A DNA stretch of 64,000 nucleotides, from assembly GCA_003660235.1 (NCBI GenBank), contig QGON01000059.1:51887-115886 (forward strand). Reading direction: 5' to 3'. The position numbers were made by a program, and so were the translations under genes. Below, piece after piece: positions 26,951 to 35,964 of this stretch (positions are counted from its first letter, which is position 1; each line of letters begins with the position of its first letter). This DNA comes from a bacterium endosymbiont of Escarpia laminata (GTDB lineage: Bacteria; Pseudomonadota; Gammaproteobacteria; Chromatiales; Chromatiaceae). The notes beneath the pieces were generated by a model. The model searched no databases and was not told the DNA's origin. It saw only the letters and a program-made list of their open reading frames with translations.

Positions 26951-27987
26951 ATGGCTCCATCCCGGTTTCTCAGTTTCACCGTGAACTCAAGATCCCTCGT
27001 ATAATCTGCATCCCGGCCCTGGGCCTGGGCCACCGGGTCACCCGGATTGATCGTTAGCGTGACGTGTAGACTGGTGACATCGTTGAGCGCTGCCCCCACG
27101 ATATCCCAGTCGACAAAGCGGTCGGCGGTGCCATCTGAATTGAGATCGATGCCGTAGGTGACCTGAAAATTCTCCACCCCTGCAATCAGCAGTTGCCGGT
27201 TGGCATCGCCGAGCCGGGTCGCATAGAGTCCACTGGTTGTCAGGCCGCCAGCCGTTACAGTTCGCAGTTCATAGTGCACCGCATCCATCTTGTAGACAGT
27301 TGCGGTTGAGAGCCTTATATCGCCATAAACCCTTGATCTTGAGTCTGAATGTAAGTCGCGAACGTGATTGCTGACGCCTCTGTTGGTGGAAAAGGTATCA
27401 TTATGGCCCAAAGCACCTCCAACACCCGGAGCGTTTGTGATCAAAAAAACCGCTAGCTTATTGCAGTCACTCACAGAAACAATGTCTCCCTGTTGCAGAT
27501 CGCTATAGTTTGGTGATGTATCATCAACGGTCACATTATCTGCTGGGTCGTTCATTGTACCGGTCAGCACTGAAACCTCAGTGCCGGGCAAGGCAAAATG
27601 GACTGCCACCTGGTCCGGCAATTCCACCCCCCCCGCATCAACCCCGCCATCCACCCCACTGATCACCTGGGAAAAATCATAGAGCAATGAGGGATTGGCG
27701 GTGCCGTTGTCGGTAACCGTATTGGTCACGACACTGGTACCTTCGTGATTGGAGGGATAGCACCCGTAGAAACCGGCCCCGGCCAGATCGTTACTGAACC
27801 GGTTGGCCACATAACGCATATTCTCCTGCACCCTGGAGACATCCTCCTCCAGATTGAAGGTCTGTTTGCTGGCCATGAAGATCGAGGTCGCACCCGCCAT
27901 CAGGATCAGGCTGAGGACGATGGCAATCATCAGCTCCACCAGGGTAAGGCCCTGGTTATGGCGGCGGTTGATCATTGCATCTCTCAT
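26947..27987 (-). CDS. pilW: Type IV pilus minor pilin PilW
   Basis: This 346-residue minor pilin has prepilin motif NQGLTLVELMIAIVLSLILM and the PilW feature of a long C-terminal domain. A loop IDLNSDGTADRFVD resembles an EF-hand calcium site. The start overlaps the pilV stop (ATGA), and the stop overlaps the pilX start, so translation of the whole group is coupled. Confidence 0.92.
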   Translation of the reverse strand: MRDAMINRRHNQGLTLVELMIAIVLSLILMAGATSIFMASKQTFNLEEDVSRVQENMRYVANRFSNDLAGAGFYGCYPSNHEGTSVVTNTVTDNGTANPSLLYDFSQVISGVDGGVDAGGVELPDQVAVHFALPGTEVSVLTGTMNDPADNVTVDDTSPNYSDLQQGDIVSVSDCNKLAVFLITNAPGVGGALGHNDTFSTNRGVSNHVRDLHSDSRSRVYGDIRLSTATVYKMDAVHYELRTVTAGGLTTSGLYATRLGDANRQLLIAGVENFQVTYGIDLNSDGTADRFVDWDIVGAALNDVTSLHVTLTINPGDPVAQAQGRDADYTRDLEFTVKLRNRDGAI

Positions 27988-28577
27988 GGGATCACACTCA
28001 TCACAAAACGCCGAAGCGGTGTATTGACGGCAGACACGCCATCCCGATCATGATCCCACCAGACCTTGACCACATACTGATTCAGACCATTGGTCGCAGC
28101 CCCATCGCATGCTGCGTCGCCCTGACTGAGAACCCCGGTACCATTCAAGGTGCCGGCGCCATCGTCCGGGGTACTGTCGAGGCAGATCACCCCCTGACCG
28201 CTAGGCAACTGTGCCGCAACATTGGCAAACCAGACGAAGGCATCGTAATCGGCCAGTTGTGCCGGCGTACAGCCCGCCACCGCAGCGATGCACCCCGGAT
28301 CTGCAGCGGCTGCAAATATCAGGTTATATTCGGCATTGGTCACCCCGGTTGTATTGGAGCGCAACCGATCAGCACCATCCAACACCAGCATGGTTGCCAA
28401 TGAGGACTGCAGTGCACCCTGGTTGCTCTTCAGGGAGTTGAACTGCATGCCCGCAACCCCCAGCAATCCAATGGAGAGGATGATGACGGTGACCAGCACC
28501 TCCATCAGGGTAAAACCTGCGTTGCGGTGTGTTGATGTCTCTCTCTGTCTGGATCTCATTTCGATTCCCGTCATCAA
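27984..28577 (-). CDS. pilV: Type IV pilus minor pilin PilV
   Basis: The prepilin signature NAGFTLMEVLVTVIILSIGL is followed by the PilV hallmark LLGVAGMQFNSLKSNQGA. The product has about 197 residues. The C-terminal part contains WWDHDRDGVSAVN, an Asp-rich loop. Several cysteines (CIAAVAGC; CLDSTPDD; ACDGAA) suggest disulfides. It follows fimU by two bases and overlaps pilW. Confidence 0.92.
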   Translation of the reverse strand: MMTGIEMRSRQRETSTHRNAGFTLMEVLVTVIILSIGLLGVAGMQFNSLKSNQGALQSSLATMLVLDGADRLRSNTTGVTNAEYNLIFAAAADPGCIAAVAGCTPAQLADYDAFVWFANVAAQLPSGQGVICLDSTPDDGAGTLNGTGVLSQGDAACDGAATNGLNQYVVKVWWDHDRDGVSAVNTPLRRFVMSVIP

Positions 28578-28579
28578 CT

Positions 28580-29101
28580 TCAGTTACAGGCCGCCCTGGC
28601 CACCGAAACGTACCCGGTCGCCGTAATCGTGAACGCCCTGCCCTGCTGTCCCGTGCAGTGCGCCAGTTCCGTGGTGATCGATAGTGGGTTAGCGTTATCC
28701 AACTCCCCATTGACGGTGAAGCGAACAAAATCCGGCGCCGCCAGGACCGTCATCGTTCCCCCCGGGACACCCCAGACTCGCAGCAGCGGACCATCATTGG
28801 CCAGGGTATAATCTCCATCTGTATTAATATCGGTAAACAACAGCCAACCGTTCTGCCAATTATTACCATCACACTCATCGTCGCTGTCGGCCTTTCTGGC
28901 GCAGACCGCAATCGGCACCTTGCGTTTCACCGCCTCACTGCGGGCCAGATTCAACGCCATCACCAGATCGTTGGCATAGGCGGCCGACTGGTTGTTGGCC
29001 ATCATGGTGGTGAATGCCGGTATCCCGACAGCCAGCAGGATGATGCCCGCCGCCAGGGTGACCATCAATTCAATCAGCGTAAATCCACGTAATCTGTTCA
29101 T
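28580..29101 (-). CDS. fimU: Minor pseudopilin FimU/FimT (GspH type)
   Basis: This is the first gene of the minor pilin operon. The ORF is open from 29332, but the initiation codon is at 29101: MNRLRGFTLIELMVTLAAGI places a short leader before the prepilin cleavage site. The GspH/FimT domain includes GWLLFTDINTDGDYTLANDG, a typical FimU loop with Ca-site-like spacing. The final part (CTGQQGRAFTITATGYVSVARAACN) holds a cysteine pair. It could equally be called fimT; the operon position favours fimU. Confidence 0.88.
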   Translation of the reverse strand: MNRLRGFTLIELMVTLAAGIILLAVGIPAFTTMMANNQSAAYANDLVMALNLARSEAVKRKVPIAVCARKADSDDECDGNNWQNGWLLFTDINTDGDYTLANDGPLLRVWGVPGGTMTVLAAPDFVRFTVNGELDNANPLSITTELAHCTGQQGRAFTITATGYVSVARAACN

Positions 29102-29269
29102 CTCGATACTCTCTATAGCAAAAACCTGGGGCCTGTTTATCCCTAACAGGATAAACTGCACCGATTTCCCGATAAACGGTGCCACTAAGCCGAGAAATGT
29201 GAAGTGATCGACACTGGGGCGAGGAGAATAAGTCGGACAATAGCACCAAAAATCATAGGGCAGTAATCC

Positions 29270-30361
29270 ATGAGTGATTGTCTCATTATCGGCGGCGGCA
29301 TCATCGGTATGCTGACCGCATGGGAACTTCAATCCGCCGGCATGCGGGTGACTCTGATCGAACGCAGGGAAACCGGCCGTGAATCCTCATGGGCAGGGGG
29401 CGGCATCGTCTCCCCGCTCTACCCCTGGCGCTATGCGGATTCGGTCACTGCACTGGCCGGCTGGAGCCAATCCCATTATGTGGATCTGGCCCGTTCGCTC
29501 ACCCAGGATAGCGGCATCGACCCGGAATATACCCAAAATGGCCTGCTTATTCTGCTGCCGGGTGACGAGAAACGAGCGACTGCCTGGGCAAAAGAGACCG
29601 GACAGACCCTGCAGTTGTTGAACGAACGTGCGACGAGGGAGTGTGAACCCTCCCTTTCAGCCACAGCGGAAACCGCGGTCTGGATGCCGCGGGTTGCCCA
29701 GATACGCAACCCGCGCCTGGTGAAAGCAACCAGGCTCGCCATCGCCCCCCTGGTCAAAATCATCGAGGATGCAGAGGTCACCGAACTGCTTATCCGGGAT
29801 GGACGAATCAGCGGCATCAAAACCGGCGGCGACCGTGTCGAGGCAGACCGGGTAGTGGTCTGTGCCGGCGCATGGAGTGGCCGCCTGTTGCAGGGAATGC
29901 CAGTGGCCCCGAATATCTCACCGGTACGGGGACAGATGATCCTTTTCAAAGGCCAGCCGGGTGATGTTTCGCGAATCGTGTTACACGAAAACCGCTATGT
30001 CATTCCCCGCCGGGATGGCAGGGTTCTGGTAGGCAGTACTCTGGAGCATAGTGATTTCAAAAAAACGACCTCCAACGCGGCCAGAGAGGCGCTGAAAAAG
30101 TACGCGATTCAGCACTTCCCCGTGCTTGAAGATGCCGGGATCGAGCACCACTGGGCGGGGCTGCGTCCAGGTTCACCACACGGCATCCCCTACATCTGCC
30201 CAATACCCGAAATCAAGGGCCTCTACCTCAATTCCGGCCACTACCGCAACGGCGTGGTGTTGGCCCCCGCTTCTGCCCGTCTGATGGCCGATATGATCCT
30301 GGAGAGAGATCCGATTCTCGACCCGAGGCCCTATGCCCTGGATGCACCCCGCGAGGATTGA
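29270..30361 (+). CDS. thiO: Glycine oxidase ThiO-type FAD oxidoreductase
   Basis: This FAD-dependent D-amino-acid-oxidase-family enzyme would oxidise glycine to supply the imine for thiamine thiazole synthesis. The dinucleotide-binding motif is IIGGGIIGMLTAWELQSAG, and the conserved SSWAGGGIVSPLYPWRY follows. The C-terminal region WAGLRPGSPHGIPYICPIPEI and GHYRNGVVLAPASA are ThiO-like. No other thi gene is next to it. It is divergent from fimU. Confidence 0.87.
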   Translation: MSDCLIIGGGIIGMLTAWELQSAGMRVTLIERRETGRESSWAGGGIVSPLYPWRYADSVTALAGWSQSHYVDLARSLTQDSGIDPEYTQNGLLILLPGDEKRATAWAKETGQTLQLLNERATRECEPSLSATAETAVWMPRVAQIRNPRLVKATRLAIAPLVKIIEDAEVTELLIRDGRISGIKTGGDRVEADRVVVCAGAWSGRLLQGMPVAPNISPVRGQMILFKGQPGDVSRIVLHENRYVIPRRDGRVLVGSTLEHSDFKKTTSNAAREALKKYAIQHFPVLEDAGIEHHWAGLRPGSPHGIPYICPIPEIKGLYLNSGHYRNGVVLAPASARLMADMILERDPILDPRPYALDAPRED

Positions 30362-30431
30362 ATTGGATCCGGCCGGATTCTGAGACTATAATCGCCCGTC
30401 GTTACCCTCAAGTACTCCATCAACATTAGTA

Positions 30432-30531
30432 GTGATGGATATGGCAGTGGCTGCCGTAGGGTGGATAAGTGAAACGCATCCACCTTTCCAGCAACCATCT
30501 CGGTGGATGCGCTATGGCTTATCCACCCTAC
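30432..30531 (+). repeat. REP family 2 element
   Basis: GTGATGGATATGGCAGTGGC and GTAGGGTGGATAAG... to ...CTTATCCACCCTAC, nearly identical to 14157-14257. It lies between thiO and the tRNA gene. Confidence 0.88.
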
Positions 30532-30593
30532 CGCTCTGTCGAAGCCCATCAAAGCAAGGTTGTTACTACACTAGCGGGTGAACAAGCATTAAT

Positions 30594-30669
<76 letters not shown>

Positions 30670-30706
30670 TTTTCAGATTATTACAGGACCCTCCATAGCG
30701 ACGGCA

Positions 30707-31039
30707 ATGATGCGCATCTTCAAAGTCACCTTCCTCAATCAGGGCAAGGTTTATGAAGTCTATGCCCAGAAAGTGCATCAGGGCGAGCTTTACGGGTTCG
30801 TGGAACTCGAAGACCTCATCTTCGAACAGAGCAACTCCCTGGTCATTGATCCTTCCTCGGAAAAACTGCAGGAGGAGTTTGCCGGCGTCAACCGCACACT
30901 GATACCCATCCACGCAGTCATCCGCATCGACGAAGTCGAGAAAGAGGGACCCGGCAAGATCACGGAACTGGACGAAAAATCCAATATCACCCCTTTCCCA
31001 ACCTCCTTCTTCAAACCCGATCGCAAGCCGAATAAATAG
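30707..31039 (+). CDS. DUF1820 family protein
   Basis: This small cytoplasmic protein of about 110 residues belongs to the gammaproteobacterial DUF1820 family (IFKVTFLNQGKVYEVYAQKV, GFVELEDLIFEQSNSLVIDP, IPIHAVIRIDEVEKEG). Function is unknown. The start may be either of two adjacent ATGs. It begins 38 bases after the tRNA gene. Confidence 0.88.
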   Translation: MMRIFKVTFLNQGKVYEVYAQKVHQGELYGFVELEDLIFEQSNSLVIDPSSEKLQEEFAGVNRTLIPIHAVIRIDEVEKEGPGKITELDEKSNITPFPTSFFKPDRKPNK

Positions 31040-31113
31040 CTATTGCGGATCATCATTGCCGCCACCCAACGCAGGGATGGATACTGCTGCACTTCCGTTT
31101 TGCAGGATTCCCC

Positions 31114-31668
31114 ATGTATCGTTCACTGCTCTTGTTCGCCTCACTGACGCTTTTTCTTACCGCCTGTTCGCAACAGGAGCCAGACTTCGAGTCGGATAAC
31201 CCGCCCTTGATCACTGCTGCTGAGAAAGGGGATTTGAGCGAACTCGACAGACTGCTGACCCAGGACAGCACTATCGATGTGGTCGATGCCTGCCACTGGA
31301 CCCCCCTGATGAAGGCGGCGCTCAACGGCCATGCAGAAGCAGTGGAACGTCTGCTGGATGCCGGCGCCGACGTCAATCTCACAGATAAAGGCGGCTACTC
31401 AGCAGTCATGCTGGCAGCATCGAACAACCATGCCCGCGTGGTCAAGTTGCTGCTGGAACGGGGGGCCAACATAGACCAGGTAGAGACCACCGGCGGCTGG
31501 ACTGCCCTCATCTGGGCTGCCAAACTGGGGCACAGGGAGACGGTTGAAAGACTGCTGACTCATCAGGCCAACCCCGGCCTGCGTGATCTCAAAGGACGTA
31601 GCGCACTGGACTGGGCTCGCGCCCAGGGACATCAGGCCATCATCGAACGTCTTGCCGAAAAAGGATAG
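31114..31668 (+). CDS. Ankyrin-repeat lipoprotein
   Basis: The 184-residue protein has a lipoprotein signal ending in the lipobox LTAC, then an acidic linker and four ankyrin repeats (from NPPLITAAEKGDLSELDRLL to RSALDWARAQGHQAIIERLA). It is likely anchored to the outer membrane facing the periplasm and may bind proteins. It follows DUF1820 by 74 bases on the same strand. Confidence 0.88.
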   Translation: MYRSLLLFASLTLFLTACSQQEPDFESDNPPLITAAEKGDLSELDRLLTQDSTIDVVDACHWTPLMKAALNGHAEAVERLLDAGADVNLTDKGGYSAVMLAASNNHARVVKLLLERGANIDQVETTGGWTALIWAAKLGHRETVERLLTHQANPGLRDLKGRSALDWARAQGHQAIIERLAEKG

Positions 31669-31803
31669 ACCCAACAGACTCTTTCAGCCGCCCCCTCGGC
31701 CCTGAATTAATGGTTGAATCATTGACCTGAATCATGCGACCACGACTGATTACGGGCCTATTATTTAAAGGACAGCAATCTCATATTCCGGGAGGGGTTC
31801 ACC

Positions 31804-32265
31804 ATGGCAATCAGCAACGACCAGGAGTTACGCAAGGTACTGGATGAACTGCCGGTTACCGGACAGCGCGATCTGGGCTGTCGCTTCGTCGCAAGTGTGC
31901 GCCACCTCAGTGAGGATCCGCGAATTGGTCAGGCGCTTGAAGTAATTGCTGAAAGGAGTGGGCAGCCGGATGAGATGTTGTCCGCCTACAAAGGGGTCAA
32001 GGCGCTCTCGAACCAGACCTACACCGCCTGCGGCCGGGATGCAGACTGGGCGATTCAGGCAGAGCACTTCGTCGCCGCTGCCGCTGCTGCCTGCCTGCTG
32101 CCCGATGGGCAGATCAGCAACAACACCAACCTCGCCTGGAAGTCCGCTGTTCAGGCGCGCATGGCCAAGAACTGCGAAATGATTCTCAACGATGCGGGAG
32201 AGGTGGATAACGAGGCGCAGAAGCAGTATGCCATCGCCGAAGCCTTTATCTCGGAAAACGGGTGA
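31804..32265 (+). CDS. Hypothetical protein
   Basis: I do not recognise this 153-residue soluble, mostly helical protein. Cysteines (GCRFVA, TACGRDAD, AACLLPDG, NCEMILN) and alanine-rich helices (EHFVAAAAAACLLPD) are notable. A strong ribosome binding site (GGGAGGGG, about 10 bases before the ATG) supports the start. It is convergent with pilU; the stop lies 15 bases from the end of pilU. Confidence 0.65.
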   Translation: MAISNDQELRKVLDELPVTGQRDLGCRFVASVRHLSEDPRIGQALEVIAERSGQPDEMLSAYKGVKALSNQTYTACGRDADWAIQAEHFVAAAAAACLLPDGQISNNTNLAWKSAVQARMAKNCEMILNDAGEVDNEAQKQYAIAEAFISENG

Positions 32266-32280
32266 CTAAATTGTAGGAGG

Positions 32281-33405
32281 CTACCCCTTCCCGTCGATCA
32301 GAGAGACGCCATCCAATCCGTTGATCAGGCTTCCATTGCCCCTGTTCATGCCAAGTTTGATCATAAGGCGCACATCATTGGCGGAGTCCGCATGTGCCAA
32401 CGCATCCTCATAGCTGATCTCACCCTGTTCATAAAGTCGGTAGAGAGATTGATCGAAAGTGATCATGCCATGCTCCGTGGAACGCTTCATCAACTCCTTC
32501 AGCTTTGGAATATCCCTTTTACGAATCAGATCCGCCGCCAGTGGCGTATTCAGCAGAATCTCGAAACAGGCCCGCCGACCATTGCCATCCGACCGCCGCA
32601 GCAGCTGTTGGGCCACAATCGCCCGTAGATTGAGGGAAAGATCCATGAAGATCTGATCCCGCTGTTCTTCTGGAAAAAAGTGAATAATTCGATCCAACGC
32701 CTGATTGGCATTGTTGGCATGCAGGGTGGTGAGACAGAGATGCCCCGTTTCGGCAAAGGTCAGTGCATGTTCCATTGTCTCGCGGGTACGAATCTCACCA
32801 ATCAGGATCACATCAGGCGCCTGGCGCAAGGTATTCTTCAGCGCAACTTCGTAGGATTCCGTGTCCAGCCCCACCTCACGTTGGGTAATAATGCAGCCAT
32901 CGTGATTGTGGATGTATTCGATCGGATCTTCGATACTGATGATATGGCCACTGCTCTTGTTGTTGCGATGACCAATCATCGAGGCCAGGGAGGTCGACTT
33001 ACCGGTACCCGTCGCCCCCACGAAAATCACCAGTCCACGTTTGCTCATCGCCAGATCCTGCAGCACCGGCGGCAGACGCAGTTCCTCCATGGTGGGAATA
33101 GTGCTCTCGATACGGCGCAGCACCATGCCGACCGAGTCCCGCTGCACGAAGGCACTGACCCGAAAACGTCCAATGCCCTTCGCATTTATGGCGAAGTTGC
33201 ACTCATTGGTTTCATCGAATTCACGCTGCTGCTGATCGGTCATGATATTGAGGGTGTAGTCCTTCGCCTGTTTGGCGCTGACTGCGGTCCTGCTGACCGG
33301 GACGATACGCCCATCCACCTTGATGGAGGGTGCCCTGCCCGCCGTAATAAAAAGATCGGAGGCTTTTTTCTGGACCATCATGGCCAGCAGCACATTAAAT
33401 TCCAT
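32281..33405 (-). CDS. pilU: Type IV pilus retraction ATPase PilU
   Basis: This PilT-dependent hexameric retraction motor accessory has an N-terminal PAS-like domain (LAMMVQKKASDLFITAGRAP), Walker A GATGTGKS, the Asp-box region HIISIEDPIEYIH and Walker B VILIGEIRTRETM. The second ATG (33405, MEFNVLL) is chosen since GAGGA sits six bases before it. The C-terminus carries a PilU-like extension. pilT lies 360 bases upstream on the same strand, separated by a palindromic element. Confidence 0.94.
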   Translation of the reverse strand: MEFNVLLAMMVQKKASDLFITAGRAPSIKVDGRIVPVSRTAVSAKQAKDYTLNIMTDQQQREFDETNECNFAINAKGIGRFRVSAFVQRDSVGMVLRRIESTIPTMEELRLPPVLQDLAMSKRGLVIFVGATGTGKSTSLASMIGHRNNKSSGHIISIEDPIEYIHNHDGCIITQREVGLDTESYEVALKNTLRQAPDVILIGEIRTRETMEHALTFAETGHLCLTTLHANNANQALDRIIHFFPEEQRDQIFMDLSLNLRAIVAQQLLRRSDGNGRRACFEILLNTPLAADLIRKRDIPKLKELMKRSTEHGMITFDQSLYRLYEQGEISYEDALAHADSANDVRLMIKLGMNRGNGSLINGLDGVSLIDGKG

Positions 33406-33543
33406 GTTCATTCCTCGTTGAAAAACCCCACTTATCCTAAGCTAGGGGTCGGTTTCCTTTGGTCACGCCGGGGCCTGAGTTGAATTGATAGTTTCCAAGG
33501 CATTTATAACCTCGTTGATCGATCAAATTTGGCTCCGGCCCAA

Positions 33544-33741
33544 ATGGCACTGACTTAAGGCTACAATTATTTGTATAATCAATGATTTGCTAAAAACCAT
33601 AAAAAAATAGTAGGTCGTGTTAGCGTAGCGTAACGCGACAATAATGGCGCACATTGTTGGGTTACAGCCAAAAAGACGGCCTAACCCAACCTACCCAAGT
33701 GATTGATTGTTGGTGCTTTGTGCCTTAAGTCAGCGCCATTT
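33544..33741. repeat. MITE-like element with 20-bp terminal inverted repeats
   Basis: AAATGGCACTGACTTAAGGC (33544-33563) and GCCTTAAGTCAGCGCCATTT (33722-33741) are inverted with 19 of 20 matching, enclosing 158 bases that contain a REP family 4 unit. No ORF is inside. It fills most of the 354-base pilU-pilT gap; the rest (33412-33543) shows no gene. Confidence 0.65.
33610..33694 (+). repeat. REP family 4 element
   Basis: GTAGGTCGTGTTAGCGTAGC and GGCCTAACCCAACCTAC form an imperfect inverted pair with the GTAG foot. A longer relative is at 35758-35911. Confidence 0.72.
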
Positions 33742-33765
33742 AACTCTGCCCCCTCATGCCTCACG

Positions 33766-34800
33766 TTAGAACGAATCTTTGTTCTGCGCCTTAGCCTTGG
33801 CATCCAGACGACTGATCACGCCCTTGTCCACCAGCTCTTTCAGACTCTGGTCCATTGTCTGCATACCAGCTGCCTGCCCCGTCTGGATAGCCGAATACAT
33901 CTGCGCCACCTTGTCTTCGCGAATCAGATTACGGATCGCCGGGGTGCCGATCATGATCTCCCAGGCTGCGGTACGCCCGCCGCCGATCTTCTTCAGCAGC
34001 GTCTGGGCAATAACCGCCCGCAACGATTCCGACAGCATGGAACGCACCATTGATTTCTCCCCAGCGGGGAACACGTCGATGATTCGGTCGATGGTCTTGG
34101 CGGCAGAGCTGGTATGCAGGGTGCCGAACACCAGATGGCCGGTCTCAGCCGCTGTCATCGCCAGACGGATGGTCTCCAGGTCACGCAACTCACCCACCAG
34201 GATAATGTCCGGATCTTCGCGCAGGGCAGAGCGTAGCGCCTCACTGAAGCCCAGTGTGTCCCGATGGACCTCGCGCTGATTCAGCAGGCACTTTTTACTG
34301 GTGTGAACAAACTCAATGGGGTCTTCGATGGTAAGGATGTGGGCGTAGTCGTTGTCGTTTTTGTAGTCCATCATCGCCGCCAGGGTGGTGGACTTGCCCG
34401 AGCCGGTGGGTCCGGTCACCAGCACCAGCCCACGGGGTACGTCCACAATCTCCTTGAAGGAGTTGGGACAGCCCAGATCCTCCAACGTCAGCACCTTGGA
34501 GGGGATGGTACGAAAAACCGCAGATGCGCCCCGCGCCTGATTGAATGCGTTGACACGAAATCGGGCCAGTCCGGGAATCTCGAAGGAGAAATCGGTCTCG
34601 AGAAACTCCTCGTAATCCTTCCGCTGCTTGTCGTTCATGATGTCGTAGACAAGCCCGTGGACCACTTTATGCTCCAGCGCCGGCACATTGATGCGCCGGA
34701 TATCTCCGTCCACACGGATCATCGGCGGCAGTCCGGAAGACAGATGCAGGTCGGACGCATTGTGTTTGACACTGAATGCCAGAAGTTCGGCGATATCCAT
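33766..34800 (-). CDS. pilT: Type IV pilus retraction ATPase PilT
   Basis: This is the hexameric ATPase driving pilus retraction. Walker A is GPTGSGKS, the Asp-box is HILTIEDPIEFVH, Walker B is IILVGELRDLETI, and the His box is TGHLVFGTLHTSSAAKTIDR. The C-terminal AIRNLIRE motif required for retraction is present. Length 344 is standard. It is divergent from yggS, the common pilT/yggS arrangement. Confidence 0.97.
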   Translation of the reverse strand: MDIAELLAFSVKHNASDLHLSSGLPPMIRVDGDIRRINVPALEHKVVHGLVYDIMNDKQRKDYEEFLETDFSFEIPGLARFRVNAFNQARGASAVFRTIPSKVLTLEDLGCPNSFKEIVDVPRGLVLVTGPTGSGKSTTLAAMMDYKNDNDYAHILTIEDPIEFVHTSKKCLLNQREVHRDTLGFSEALRSALREDPDIILVGELRDLETIRLAMTAAETGHLVFGTLHTSSAAKTIDRIIDVFPAGEKSMVRSMLSESLRAVIAQTLLKKIGGGRTAAWEIMIGTPAIRNLIREDKVAQMYSAIQTGQAAGMQTMDQSLKELVDKGVISRLDAKAKAQNKDSF

Positions 34801-35038
34801 TCATTTCCCTCAGATAGAAGAACCGGCGCGACGACCCTGTTCAGTGCGCCGCTTATCTATTATCGTCAATAATAACGGCACTTGCGCCGGTTTCTACAAA
34901 TTGTTTGTCGCCATTTTGTGCCGGCAGGCATTTGATTTATGCCGACACTGCCCATACTCTCAAACAGACCCCTTTCATTTACACCCTGCTGTGATCATAA
35001 AACCCAGGCAGAATGTAATTTTTTGTAAACTATCGACC

Positions 35039-35761
35039 ATGAGCAGCATCGAACAGAGACTCGCCAGTGTACGGCAACGCATCGAGCAGGCGGAGCGCCA
35101 GGCGGAACGCACGCCCGCCAGCACCATTTTGCTGGCAGTCAGCAAGACCCGGACTGCGTCCGAAATCCGCGCCGCGTTTGCCGCCGGGCAGACCGCCTTC
35201 GGCGAGAACTATCTGCAGGATGCCCTGGAAAAGATCGATGCACTTGCAGACCTGAAACTCGAATGGCACTTCATCGGCCGGATACAGAGTAATAAAACAA
35301 AACCCATCGCAGAAAATTTTGACTGGGTTCACAGTATCGCAAGTTTAAAACACGCGCGAAGATTGGGTGAACAGCGTCCCCCCGGGCTCCCGCCTCTGAA
35401 GATCTGTATTCAGGTCAACACCAGCGGGGAGGCCAGCAAGGGCGGCCACGAACCGGAACAACTGCCGGAGCTGCTCAAGGCGTACCAAGCCCTGCCCGGT
35501 ATCGAGGTGATGGGACTGATGACCATTCCGGCACCGGCGGATGATGATGCAGCACAGCGCCGTCCCTTCCGATTGCTGCGGCATCTGCGAGACAGCCTGC
35601 GCAGCGATGAACTGCCACTGAAGACCCTTTCGATGGGCATGTCGGGCGATCTGGAGGCGGCAATTTTGGAGGGCGCTACAATTGTTCGCATCGGCACGGC
35701 CATTTTTGGTCCCCGGCAGTATAATAGTGCTAACGTAACTATCCAGCACAATATGACGTAG
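35039..35761 (+). CDS. yggS: YggS-family PLP homeostasis protein
   Basis: This pyridoxal-phosphate-binding protein is involved in vitamin B6 and amino-acid homeostasis. The PLP-lysine region is ILLAVSKTRTASEIR, with FGENYLQDALEKI and LEWHFIGRIQSNKTK following; the phosphate-binding end is LSMGMSGDLEAAILEGATIVRIG. The longer ORF start at 34688 overlaps pilT, and the real start is ATG 35039 (MSSIEQRL). The stop TAG (35759-35761) is the GTAG foot of a REP element, so the last residues after IFGPRQY (NSANVTIQHNMT) form a non-conserved tail shaped by that insertion. Confidence 0.93.
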   Translation: MSSIEQRLASVRQRIEQAERQAERTPASTILLAVSKTRTASEIRAAFAAGQTAFGENYLQDALEKIDALADLKLEWHFIGRIQSNKTKPIAENFDWVHSIASLKHARRLGEQRPPGLPPLKICIQVNTSGEASKGGHEPEQLPELLKAYQALPGIEVMGLMTIPAPADDDAAQRRPFRLLRHLRDSLRSDELPLKTLSMGMSGDLEAAILEGATIVRIGTAIFGPRQYNSANVTIQHNMT

Positions 35762-35911
35762 GTCGGGTTAGACGGGCAATGGCACAAAGCTGAAATCAGG
35801 CGCAACATTTTATGCGCGTCGTAAGCCGGCAAAACAGCGTCGGGTTGCGACGCGCGGCAAGCTAGGATACGAAATTCAAGCTTGGCACAGTGCGCGTCTA
35901 ATCCGACCTAC
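35758..35911 (+). repeat. REP family 4 element (long)
   Basis: GTAGGTCGGGTTAGACG at the left and CGTCTAATCCGACCTAC at the right are an inverted pair around 120 bases holding further small palindromes. Its first TAG is the yggS stop codon. It occupies the yggS-proC gap. Confidence 0.78.
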
Positions 35912-35964
35912 AGAAAAACTACCACTCACCAACCATTGACCCCGACTATCATTAAAAAACATCC

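Noticed and set aside
34688-35038. N-terminal extension of the yggS ORF
   Set aside because: It overlaps the pilT start on the other strand and has no family similarity. The ATG at 35039 matches the YggS N-terminus.
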